DNA from: CAZJKE01 sp964546585
GTDB lineage: Bacteria > Planctomycetota > Phycisphaerae > Phycisphaerales > SM1A02
Assembly (NCBI GenBank): GCA_964546585.1
Contig: CAZJKE010000004.1
Span: 1 to 64,000, forward strand
Length of the DNA: 64,000 bases
Direction of reading: 5' to 3'
Shown here piece by piece: positions 1 to 7,652 of the stretch. Within the stretch, counting starts at the first letter, position 1, and every line of letters begins with the position of its first letter. Under the pieces are notes generated by a model, which was not told the origin of the DNA, made no database searches, and saw only the letters and a program-made list of their open reading frames with translations. The position numbers and the translations under genes were made by a program.

Positions 1-135
1 GACTGGTTCGGTGACATTCTGCCGGAGATGAGCCACGAATCGAAACTGGACAGTCCAGACCGCGAGGCGCTCACCGCCTACATTCGCGCCGTCATGACGA
101 TCGAACTTCCGACAGATGTAACCGCGCCTGACTGA
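1..135 (+). CDS. 3' end of a truncated gene, product unknown
   Basis: Frame 1 is open from the window edge to a TGA at 133-135 and encodes the last 44 residues of a protein whose start lies outside. The end reads DREALTAYIRAVMTIELP, an amphipathic helix of the kind that closes many globular proteins. Codon third positions are mostly G or C, as in neighbouring genes, which argues that it is coding. No domain can be recognised from so short a piece. It converges on the methyltransferase gene and the two 3' ends overlap by 44 bp. Confidence 0.5.
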   Translation, partial: DWFGDILPEMSHESKLDSPDREALTAYIRAVMTIELPTDVTAPD

Positions 136-820
136 GTCGTACCGCCTCATCGTTGCGGTCAATGCCGATCCACCGCCGACCCTCTTGCTCGGCCGCCTCC
201 AGCGTCGTGCCACTGCCGCAGAACGGGTCCACCACCAATCCGCCCGGCGGGCAACAGGCCGCTACGAGCAACCGGAGCAAGGCCAGCGGTTTTTGGGTTG
301 GGTATCCGAGTCGCTCGTGGGCCATGTTGTTGATGGCGGGAATGTCAAGAACATCCGTCGCCTTCTTCATGCCGCCCTTCATTCGATTGCTCGTTGCGGG
401 GACCATGGGCGGTTCGAACCACCGCTCCTCGCTTACCTCGTAGTAGAGAATCGAGTCGTGCTTGCGGGCGAATCTGCGAGGTGACGATCCGCCGAGGCCG
501 TACGACCACACCAGTTCATTGACGAATCGATCTGCACCCAAGACATCATCGAGCATCAGTCGAAAATGGTGCACCGTTCGCCAGTCGCAGTGGACAAGGA
601 TGGCACCCGCTCTCCCCAACTGGGCGATGCATGCCTCGACGCGTGGGCGAATCCATCCCAGATAGTCATCAAACGAGTCGGAGAAACTCCCTTCATGTGC
701 CGATCGAACCAGGCCTGTATTGAACGGCGGGTCGGCGTACACCAGATCGATCGTTCCTCCGTCCCATGCCTCCAGCACATCAAGACAATCGCCGTGGATA
801 ACCTGTCCCGCCTCGCCCAT
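92..820 (-). CDS. Beta-class site-specific DNA methyltransferase
   Basis: Predicted SAM-dependent DNA methyltransferase of 242 residues. The catalytic motif IV, DPPF (about residues 30-33, followed by NTG), precedes motif I FCGSGTT (about 200-206). This IV-before-I order defines the beta class. DPPF favours N6-adenine over N4-cytosine methylation. A TQKP motif (about 175-178) just before motif I is typical of the family. The ATG at 820 puts the usual 'I-GDCLDVL' opening near the N-terminus; a GTG at 829 would add three residues. No restriction endonuclease or specificity gene lies beside it, so it may be an orphan regulatory methylase, although the gene to its right lies partly in an unclear region. 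Confidence 0.9.
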   Translation of the reverse strand: MGEAGQVIHGDCLDVLEAWDGGTIDLVYADPPFNTGLVRSAHEGSFSDSFDDYLGWIRPRVEACIAQLGRAGAILVHCDWRTVHHFRLMLDDVLGADRFVNELVWSYGLGGSSPRRFARKHDSILYYEVSEERWFEPPMVPATSNRMKGGMKKATDVLDIPAINNMAHERLGYPTQKPLALLRLLVAACCPPGGLVVDPFCGSGTTLEAAEQEGRRWIGIDRNDEAVRLSQARLHLSEVRSS

Positions 821-903
821 GCCGCACACGGTAGTGGGGTGGTGCGGTCAAGACAATCGCCAAGGACTGCTTCCCACCACCATCGGACCGTATTCTGCCA
901 CCC

Positions 904-1165
904 ATGCTTACCTGGCTGATGATCGCATCGCTGGCGGCGGAGCCGCGCATTCTGGACAACCCACGGACGCGACTGGGACATTCGTCGCAGGTTCCTCGCG
1001 GAAGACGGATCGCCCGGGCCAATCACAAGGTTTGATGCTTCCGCGGATGAAGGACACGGCGCCACTTACTCCAACCCGTACCGACTTGGCGACAGGCTCG
1101 TGAACGCCTACCGAGGCGCAGGGTGGGATCCCAACCTGCTGCTCAGCGACGACGGCGGCGAGTGA
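904..1165 (+). pseudogene. Possible frameshifted small gene, unknown product
   Basis: An ATG at 904 opens a reading frame starting MLTWLMIASLAAEPRILDNP, which resembles an exported or membrane-anchored N-terminus, but it closes at 1034. From about 965 a second frame (+1 relative to the first) gives a protein-like stretch, RDWDIRRRFLAEDGSPGPIT, and runs to TGA 1163-1165 with no start codon of its own. Joining the two would give roughly 86 residues. Either a one-base sequencing or assembly error or a real decayed gene would explain this. The 3' end overlaps the convergent PEP-CTERM-like gene by 23 bp. No family is recognised. Confidence 0.3.
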
Positions 1166-1874
1166 ACATGCCAGCGACGGCGAGCAGGCCCAGCGCACCG
1201 GGGGAGGGGACGAACTGGTAGGCAAATGCATATTGGCCCACGACGGAGAACGCCGCGGTTCCGGCGACTTCCCAACTCCCCGCTTGATGGGTGACGAACT
1301 GGATCGGTTCGCCTCCGAGTTCGCCGAGTCCGAGGTCATACATGTTGACCGTTCCGGTTGTTGCCGATTCGATGTCGCCCCATGCAACGCCCGCGGCACT
1401 TTGACCGTGCTCCCATTGCAACAGCGCGGTAACCAGTTGATTGCCGTTGCCAAGGTCATACCAGTCCACTTGACTTCCCTTGTCGCCGCCGGCGAACCAG
1501 TCGGTTCCCTGTCCAGTGGTGGAAGAAAACCCGAGGATGGAGTCGATATTTCCAGAGGGATTGCCACTCTGGATCCCATCGAACAGGCCGACAATCGACA
1601 GGCCCGCATCGGTGGTAGCCAGCAAGAAGGAAAGGCGACCCTCAGTATCAATACCATCGTCCTCCAAGGTCGCGGTCAGTACTTCGGCATCATTGGCGGA
1701 AAAAACATGCGAATCGCTCGAGAGGATCCCAGGTACTGCCCCCGCCTGAAGTTCGTAGGAGGAGCCGCCGCCCTCGATGTTGACATAGCCCGCTCCCGCA
1801 CTAGCGGCAGCGGCAGCGGCCCCAAAAAGGGCTAATTTGAAATGCACCTGCGAAGGCATGGTCAAGCCAATCAT
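1143..1874 (-). CDS. Exported protein with PEP-CTERM-like sorting tail
   Basis: 243 residues. The N-terminus has a hydrophobic Ala-rich signal peptide (about residues 10-28) and the C-terminus ends PSPGALGLLAVAGMFTRRRRR. That is a Pro-Ser-Pro box, a short hydrophobic helix and an arginine cluster, the layout of PEP-CTERM/exosortase substrates in planctomycetes. The middle is a beta-rich, glycine- and aspartate-rich domain with no recognisable enzyme motif. It probably ends up on the cell surface or in extracellular matrix. The start at 1874 is preceded by AGAAAGGG, a usable ribosome site; an ATG at 1859 is the alternative. No exosortase gene is in the window. Confidence 0.85.
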   Translation of the reverse strand: MIGLTMPSQVHFKLALFGAAAAAASAGAGYVNIEGGGSSYELQAGAVPGILSSDSHVFSANDAEVLTATLEDDGIDTEGRLSFLLATTDAGLSIVGLFDGIQSGNPSGNIDSILGFSSTTGQGTDWFAGGDKGSQVDWYDLGNGNQLVTALLQWEHGQSAAGVAWGDIESATTGTVNMYDLGLGELGGEPIQFVTHQAGSWEVAGTAAFSVVGQYAFAYQFVPSPGALGLLAVAGMFTRRRRR

Positions 1875-1973
1875 CGGCCCTTTCTACGCATTTCCCTAGT
1901 GAATTGATCGCGAATCCCCGCGGATACCCCTCTACGAAGCCCCCAAAGTGCCCAAATTGTTATGGGTTCCCGG

Positions 1974-3419
1974 TCACAGCAGGGGGCTGATCAGCCCCAT
2001 GGCGTTATTCCAGAGCCGCTCGTGGAGGGGCCAATCGGCGGCTGCATGCGATGGCAGGACGGTGCTCTTGGTCATGTACGAGCTCTGGAGGAATCGCAAC
2101 TGACTGGCGAAATCTGAGTCGTATACCAGCATGCTGACCTCGAAATTGAGGTCCAGGCTCCGTCGATCGAGGTTGGCCGACCCAATCATCGCCGTGGCCT
2201 TGTCGATCGTTATGGTCTTGGCATGCAGCAGACCACCCTTGAATTCATGGATGTTGACGCCAGCGGCCTGCAATCGTTGATAGCGGCTGCGGCTGGCGGC
2301 CGCGACCATCTTCGAGTCATTTCGGGCCGGGACAACCAGATGCGTCTGCACACCTCGCAGGGCGGCAATGCAGATCGCGGCCTCCGTCGCCTCGTCCGGC
2401 GCGAAGTACGGGGTGGTGAGAACCAATTCCTCGCGGGCCGCGAACACGGCAGTCTGCAGCAACTCCCGCAGGGCGAGACTGTCGAAGTTTGGACCGGTCG
2501 CCATGATCTGCACCGGCATCGTGTTGTCCGCATTGCACACAGGCGAACCGAGCATGTATGCAAGAGATGCGTCCGTGTCCATGTACCAGTCTTGCACGAA
2601 CAATGCCTGCAGATCGTGGACGACCGGGCCCTCGACGCGGACGGATGCGTCCACCCATGGCGCGAACTCCGGCTTGGGCGCAAAGGATGCCTCGGCGATG
2701 TTCTGGCTACCGAGATACCCGATACGCCCGTCTATGACCGCCACCTTTCGATGGTTGCGAATATCCATGCGGGCGAACGCTGATCGGATGATGTTGACTG
2801 GCAATGCGGCGACGACCTCCACACCGGCCCCGCGTAGAGATCCGGGCAGCGAAGACTTCAAAAATGCTTTGGAGCCGACTGCGTCGACAAGCAACCTACA
2901 GGTCACACCGCGACCTGCCGCCCGCTGTAATGCGCCGCAGATCGCCTGTCCCGCCTGATCATCAAGCACAATGTAGTAAAGCAGGTGACAGTGATCCTCG
3001 GCCGCATCAATGTCGGCGACGAGTGTCTCGAGCAGTTTCTCCGTTTCGGACAACAGTTCCGCATGGTTGCCGCCAACCACCATGGATGCGCCCACTGCCT
3101 CGGCAAGATTCGCAATGGATTGATAGGCCTCGGGAACGCGGCCGATGATTTTCTCGAGTTCGGGCGCGTGCGCTTCCAGACTTGCGGGGATTTCTGCGAC
3201 GATCGTTGCGTGGCGGCGGATGCGCTTGCGGCCGAGCCGGGTTGTTCCGAGCAGCAAGTACGAAAGTGATCCGATGAATGGGAGTGCGATGATGAGCACG
3301 ATCCAAGCCAATCGCACTGCCGGTGATCTTCCCTTTCGCAGCAGGACAACTGCGATCATGGCCGCCTTCAGCGACAACTCGATTATCAGCAGTATTGTGG
3401 GCCAGGACAGATCGGGCAT
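1974..3419 (-). CDS. cls: Cardiolipin synthase (phospholipase D family)
   Basis: 481-residue membrane enzyme that joins two phosphatidylglycerol molecules (or a similar donor pair) into cardiolipin. Two N-terminal transmembrane helices (about 5-27 and 36-58) are followed by two phospholipase D domains. Each carries an HKD catalytic motif: HRKVAVID at 223-230 and HAKTITIDK at 399-407, with the following G-S-x-N residues present in both. Length and topology match bacterial ClsA. It starts 9 bp after the ftsQ-like gene and is probably the last gene of the murC-murB-ddl-ftsQ transcription unit, linking membrane lipid synthesis to division and wall genes. Confidence 0.93.
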   Translation of the reverse strand: MPDLSWPTILLIIELSLKAAMIAVVLLRKGRSPAVRLAWIVLIIALPFIGSLSYLLLGTTRLGRKRIRRHATIVAEIPASLEAHAPELEKIIGRVPEAYQSIANLAEAVGASMVVGGNHAELLSETEKLLETLVADIDAAEDHCHLLYYIVLDDQAGQAICGALQRAAGRGVTCRLLVDAVGSKAFLKSSLPGSLRGAGVEVVAALPVNIIRSAFARMDIRNHRKVAVIDGRIGYLGSQNIAEASFAPKPEFAPWVDASVRVEGPVVHDLQALFVQDWYMDTDASLAYMLGSPVCNADNTMPVQIMATGPNFDSLALRELLQTAVFAAREELVLTTPYFAPDEATEAAICIAALRGVQTHLVVPARNDSKMVAAASRSRYQRLQAAGVNIHEFKGGLLHAKTITIDKATAMIGSANLDRRSLDLNFEVSMLVYDSDFASQLRFLQSSYMTKSTVLPSHAAADWPLHERLWNNAMGLISPLL

Positions 3420-3428
3420 GGAGACATG

Positions 3429-4262
3429 CTACCGCCATGCCACGACACCGGCGCCTTCGGTCAACTGAAGCGTTTCGCTCTTTCCGCGATCGATTCGGCC
3501 GTGCGATGCAACGAAGTGATCCAACCGCCGCACCTTCTCCGCGGCCAACGCTTCGAGCGCCTGCTCGCTGCCGGGCGCCGATCCCCAGACAATCCGACAC
3601 GGCGTGTCGGTCAACAGGGCAATGTGTCCGTTCTCCCGCCACATCGCCACATCCACCTGCTTGACCTGTACTGCCCATGGCTTGGCGTAGATCACCCGCA
3701 GCAGCGACAGCGCGGACGCAAGATCGCCACCCATCCATTGTGCACCCGCACACGCTGGTGGAGCATGTTGCAGGCCGACGATCGTTATGAAGTGGTAGTT
3801 CCCGCGAACCAGCGGCTCTGCTCGCTCTGGAAGGACACGTCCTTCGACATCGGCGAACCACTCCTGCTCTCCATGCAGGACTCTCGCGTATGGAGCAAGA
3901 AATGTAGCGTCGACCGCCACGCACGTCTCGCTCAGCCATGACACCTGCCGAACCTCTGCGAAGTAGCCGGTTGCGCGGAGGTTTTCGGCGGTGTGCAACA
4001 GGGGTGATCGCTCTATCCGGACGCCGACAAGGCTCTCCCGTACGACGATCTCCAGTTCAGTCACCAGGTTGCCATCGAGCCAGTCCGGCAGCGTGGTGAA
4101 GGCAACGCTGATCGCCGGGGGGGCCGTTCGCGGTGTGCGAAGCCTTGGAACGCCAAGAATCAGCAGTGTGCCCAGTCCACCAAGCAGTACCGGCCATGCC
4201 AAAGCGGCGATGATGCCGCGTCCGGAGGATCTATTTCGTCTCGTGCGAGCCATGGCGTACAC
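3429..4262 (-). CDS. ftsQ: FtsQ-like cell division protein
   Basis: 277 residues with a basic N-terminus, one transmembrane helix (about 17-38) and a periplasmic remainder. The region from about 52 to 120 reads like a POTRA-type domain, and the position directly after ddl in a murC-murB-ddl series is where ftsQ sits in division clusters. FtsQ bridges early and late divisome proteins. Sequence divergence is high, as is usual for FtsQ, so the call rests mainly on topology and gene order. The ATG at 4262 is used; a second ATG lies at 4253. No ftsA or ftsZ follows: cls takes their place. Confidence 0.7.
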   Translation of the reverse strand: MYAMARTRRNRSSGRGIIAALAWPVLLGGLGTLLILGVPRLRTPRTAPPAISVAFTTLPDWLDGNLVTELEIVVRESLVGVRIERSPLLHTAENLRATGYFAEVRQVSWLSETCVAVDATFLAPYARVLHGEQEWFADVEGRVLPERAEPLVRGNYHFITIVGLQHAPPACAGAQWMGGDLASALSLLRVIYAKPWAVQVKQVDVAMWRENGHIALLTDTPCRIVWGSAPGSEQALEALAAEKVRRLDHFVASHGRIDRGKSETLQLTEGAGVVAWR

Positions 4263-4291
4263 CTGCCATCGGTTCGGTTGGCGTCTTGACT

Positions 4292-5188
4292 TCAGTGATG
4301 CGTTGGCGTGTGCCGCCGCGCAGCAGCCAGCACCAGCCTTGAGCAGAGGGAAGGCATGTCAAGACCATGCGCCTTTGCAGCCATGGGAAACAGGGAATGC
4401 GTGGTGAATCCAGGCATCGTGTTGACCTCAAGCAGCCACGGGCCGCCATCGTCGACGATGTAATCCACGCGGGCAAGATCTCGCACACCAATGCTCCGAC
4501 AGAGTTGCATAGCCTGGTCCTGGCAGAGGTCACGGCAGTCAATGTCCGGATCGGTGACATATCTGGTGTCGTCCCGGTCGTACTTTGCTGAGTAGTCATA
4601 AAACCCTGTGGCGGGCACGATCTCCAATACGGGCAAAGCCTCATCTTCAAGCACACTGACCGTTACTTCGCGGCCGGAAACGAGCGATTCGGCCATCATG
4701 GAGGACCGATGGGAAAGGTTGAGGATCCCCGTGGAGACTTCCGCCGCGGTTCTGCAGATCCGCATGTCAACACTGGACCCATCTGCGACGGGCTTGAGCA
4801 TCAGCGGCGGTTCGATGCCGCACGATTGATCTGCACCAACGCTGCTCCAAGCAGGTGTTCGCATCCCTAGCGACGAGGCCCGCTGTTTGGTTGCGATCTT
4901 GTCCATGGCTAGCGCCGATGCCTTTGCATTGCTGCCGACGAAACACACGCCGCTCCCTTCGAGCATCTCCTGCAGAACGCCACCTTCACCAAATGGACCA
5001 TGGAGCGCAGGAAAGACAACATCGGCGGCGAGCGCCGTGAGATCCTCGATTCGCGGGCGATCGATGATGTGACGGGCCACGCGATACTCACCCAAAGTCT
5101 CCAGCGCGTCGGCGATCGCAGTGCCGGAAGCGATGGACACATCCCGCTCGGCATCTGGGCCGCCCATGAGCACCGCGACATCAATCAT
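4292..5188 (-). CDS. ddl: D-alanine--D-alanine ligase
   Basis: 298-residue cytoplasmic ATP-grasp ligase that makes the D-Ala-D-Ala dipeptide for peptidoglycan. The N-terminal MGGPDAERDVS loop and HGPFGEGG segment (about residue 65) are typical of Ddl, and the ATP-grasp core follows with E-N-x-M-P-G-F/T at the C-terminal substrate site (VNTMPGFT). Its start overlaps the murB stop by 4 bp (ATGA, 5185-5188), implying translational coupling. Confidence 0.95.
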   Translation of the reverse strand: MIDVAVLMGGPDAERDVSIASGTAIADALETLGEYRVARHIIDRPRIEDLTALAADVVFPALHGPFGEGGVLQEMLEGSGVCFVGSNAKASALAMDKIATKQRASSLGMRTPAWSSVGADQSCGIEPPLMLKPVADGSSVDMRICRTAAEVSTGILNLSHRSSMMAESLVSGREVTVSVLEDEALPVLEIVPATGFYDYSAKYDRDDTRYVTDPDIDCRDLCQDQAMQLCRSIGVRDLARVDYIVDDGGPWLLEVNTMPGFTTHSLFPMAAKAHGLDMPSLCSRLVLAAARRHTPTHH

Positions 5189-6135
5189 GGTCGCACATCC
5201 TCATCCCGCGACCATACGACGACCTCCTGCTGCAGGAGTACACCGCAGTGTTCCTGCACGCGCGTACGTACTTCCTCGATGAGGTGCATAACATGTCGTG
5301 CGGTTGCATCGGGACTGGTCACAATGAAGTTGGCATGCTGATCACTGACCATGGCGCCGCCGACGGCCAGGCCCTTGAGTCCCGCCCTGTCGATCAGTTT
5401 CCCGGCCGACATCCGCTCGCCGGTTTCAGGATCCAGTGGGTTCTTGAAGGCGCACCCGGCGGACGAATCAGCAAGGGGCTGTCGAGACGTCTTCCACGCG
5501 AAGATCTCATGCACTCTCGATCGGATAGCGACTGGGTCCTCTCTTCGCAACGCGAAGGTCGCCGACAGAACGATGGGCTCGGCGATACGGCTCTCGCGAT
5601 ATCCGAAGGACACTTCTTCACGAGGATAGGTGACCCTCTTGCCGCCCGAGGTCACGCAGGTCACCGTGCTCAATGCATCACTGATACAGCCGAACCTACC
5701 GCCTGCATTCATGCGAATTGCGCCGCCGATTGTGGCGGGAATGCCCGCCATTGCTGTAAGTCCGTCGAGTCCTGCCCGGACTGAGTTCATGAGGGTCTCG
5801 GCCATGTCGGCGCCGGCCATGACCTGCAGCGAATCAACCGAGCCGACCTTGTTGAATTCCCACTTTCGAAAGCAGGGTTCGCTGAGGGAGACGATGACGC
5901 CGCCAACGCCAATGTCATCGATCAGGAGGTTGGCGCCCTTTCCCAGCACTCGAATGGGCACATCTGAATCCCTGCACCGGCGTATCAAGGTCGTGAGGGC
6001 TTCTGGCGTTCGCGGGCGGACGAGCGTGTCCGCTCGGCCGCCGACCACGAAGTAGGTCATGGAACCGAGATGCACATCCAGTTCGACGGACACATCGATG
6101 TCCCCAAGGAGGCTTGATCTGGAACGCGCAGGCAT
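5185..6135 (-). CDS. murB: UDP-N-acetylenolpyruvoylglucosamine reductase
   Basis: 316-residue FAD enzyme that reduces UDP-GlcNAc-enolpyruvate to UDP-MurNAc in the second committed step of peptidoglycan synthesis. The FAD domain carries NLLIDD (about 69-74) and the GIPATIGGA segment (131-139) that matches the MurB 'GIPGSVGGA' loop. In the C-terminal domain the GSFFKNP-type motif appears as GCAFKNP (227-233), so the proton donor position is Cys rather than Ser. It sits 6 bp downstream of murC and overlaps ddl by 4 bp. Length matches the shorter type II MurB enzymes. Confidence 0.95.
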   Translation of the reverse strand: MPARSRSSLLGDIDVSVELDVHLGSMTYFVVGGRADTLVRPRTPEALTTLIRRCRDSDVPIRVLGKGANLLIDDIGVGGVIVSLSEPCFRKWEFNKVGSVDSLQVMAGADMAETLMNSVRAGLDGLTAMAGIPATIGGAIRMNAGGRFGCISDALSTVTCVTSGGKRVTYPREEVSFGYRESRIAEPIVLSATFALRREDPVAIRSRVHEIFAWKTSRQPLADSSAGCAFKNPLDPETGERMSAGKLIDRAGLKGLAVGGAMVSDQHANFIVTSPDATARHVMHLIEEVRTRVQEHCGVLLQQEVVVWSRDEDVRP

Positions 6136-6141
6136 CGCCTC

Positions 6142-7611
6142 TCAGGATACCGTGCGTTCGGACGCGAGAAGTTCGTGGGCAATCGTCCAGACCGGGCCGG
6201 CTCCCATGATGACGACGAGATCGCCGTCCCGGATCGAGTGTCGAAGGTGCGTGGTAATGGAGTCGAAATCGTTGATGTGACGGGCGGCCGTGCCCTTGTC
6301 AATCAGGCGATCGACGAGATCTTGCGCAGAGACGCGTTGTTTCTCTGTAATGGAGTCTCGTACGAAGTAAATGTGTGGCACGATGACTTCGTCGGCGCAC
6401 GAGAAACTCTGGGCGAACTGATCCAGGAGAAACCGTGTTCGGCTGTGCTGATGGGGTTGAAAGACACAGACGAGCCGCTTGGGAAGTTCGGCGGCCCGTA
6501 GTGCTTTCAGCGTCATTTCGACTTCGGTGGGGTGGTGACCGTAGTCGTCGTAGATAACGGCGGTTCCACCGTCGCTCGTGCGTATTTCACCGAGTCGCTG
6601 CAGCCGGCGGTCCAGTCCCTCGAACGACTCCAGCGGCGGCACGATGTCTTCCCAATCAACGCCCAGTCTGGCGGCCATGATTGCAGCGGCGGCGGCGTTC
6701 ATCGCGTTATGCGCCCCAGGCATGCTGTTGGTCCACTGGATCGTCCACATGCCGTCACGGAGGATGCCAACACGGCGAATGGTTGGATCGAAGATAACCT
6801 GATAGTCGGCCTCGGGGTGAAAGCCGAAAGTCTCTACACGGCAGTCCAGTCCAGGTGTCACGAGTTGTCGATGGGCACCATCGTGGGCGATGAGCAGGTA
6901 TCCGTCATCTTGTGCATGAGGAATGCGGCGAGCAAATCCGCGAAACGCATCGATGATCGCGTCGATCGAATCGTAGATGTCGAGGTGGTCTTCCTCGATG
7001 TTGTTGATGATCGCCATGGCAGGGTTGTGATCGTGGAATGAGCGATTGAATTCACATGCCTCACTGATGAGGATGCCCTTTCGGTCGGCCATGGGTCCTT
7101 GCGGGATGGTTGCTCCACCGACGCGGCATGAGCCGCCGATCTGCGGGCAGTTGGCGCCGACAATGAAACCCGGGTCGAGTCCGGTGGCGATCAGAATATT
7201 GCTGAGCATGGATGCGGTCGTACTCTTGCCGTGCGTGCCAGCGATGCAGACTGCGGTGCGATGCTGTTGCACAAGACCGAGCATCCGAGCATACGAGAGC
7301 ACGGGGATGCCGCATTCCTCAGCGTGAAGAACCTCGGGATGGTCGGCCGCTATTGCTGCGGAGCAGATGACCGCGTCGCAGTCGTTCGGAATCTCCAGAC
7401 CGTCCTGAGTATTGTCGACGGGTATGCCGTCTTCGAGCAGCGAGTCAGTGATCGGCGAGGATGTGCAGTCGGACCCAGCGACGCCTGCGCCCATGCGGTG
7501 AAGCAGACGGGCCAGTCCGCTCATCCCGCAGCCGCCAATGCCTGTGAGGTGAAAATGCCGCTCCTCGAGATGATCGAGGGTGAATGGGAGCGCGGATCGA
7601 GGAGAGGGCAT
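6142..7611 (-). CDS. murC: UDP-N-acetylmuramate--L-alanine ligase
   Basis: 489-residue cytoplasmic Mur ligase that adds the first amino acid, L-alanine, to UDP-MurNAc. The Rossmann N-domain has GIGGCGMSGLA (about 24-34); the ATPase domain has the P-loop GTHGKSTT (125-132) and an NIEEDHLD segment that belongs to the Mur central domain. First gene of the wall block. A good -10 box (TAGAAT, 7618-7623) ends 6 nt before the ATG and no Shine-Dalgarno sequence is visible, so the message is probably leaderless. Confidence 0.96.
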   Translation of the reverse strand: MPSPRSALPFTLDHLEERHFHLTGIGGCGMSGLARLLHRMGAGVAGSDCTSSPITDSLLEDGIPVDNTQDGLEIPNDCDAVICSAAIAADHPEVLHAEECGIPVLSYARMLGLVQQHRTAVCIAGTHGKSTTASMLSNILIATGLDPGFIVGANCPQIGGSCRVGGATIPQGPMADRKGILISEACEFNRSFHDHNPAMAIINNIEEDHLDIYDSIDAIIDAFRGFARRIPHAQDDGYLLIAHDGAHRQLVTPGLDCRVETFGFHPEADYQVIFDPTIRRVGILRDGMWTIQWTNSMPGAHNAMNAAAAAIMAARLGVDWEDIVPPLESFEGLDRRLQRLGEIRTSDGGTAVIYDDYGHHPTEVEMTLKALRAAELPKRLVCVFQPHQHSRTRFLLDQFAQSFSCADEVIVPHIYFVRDSITEKQRVSAQDLVDRLIDKGTAARHINDFDSITTHLRHSIRDGDLVVIMGAGPVWTIAHELLASERTVS

Positions 7612-7617
7612 GCACCG

Positions 7618-7623
7618 ATTCTA
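7618..7623 (-). promoter_or_regulatory. -10 element of the murC operon
   Basis: TAGAAT on the minus strand, one mismatch from TATAAT, ends 6 nt before the murC ATG. Transcription starting about 6-7 nt downstream would begin at or beside the start codon. No clear -35 box is visible. Confidence 0.5.
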
Positions 7624-7636
7624 TCGGCGACAGGGG

Positions 7637-7642
7637 TACAAT
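7637..7642 (+). promoter_or_regulatory. -10 element of the sigma-54 activator gene
   Basis: TACAAT preceded by GGG lies 10 nt before the ATG at 7653. It sits back to back with the murC -10 element, giving a very compact divergent promoter pair. No Shine-Dalgarno sequence separates it from the start codon. Confidence 0.5.
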
Positions 7643-7652
7643 CCGCGCCAAC

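Noticed and set aside
92..820. Restriction-modification system around the methyltransferase
   Set aside because: Neither neighbour shows an endonuclease motif; the left gene is only a 44-residue fragment, so an R-M pair cannot be claimed.
3007..3939. 310-codon minus-strand open frame spanning the cls/ftsQ junction
   Set aside because: Arg/Ser-rich shadow in another frame of two well-supported genes.
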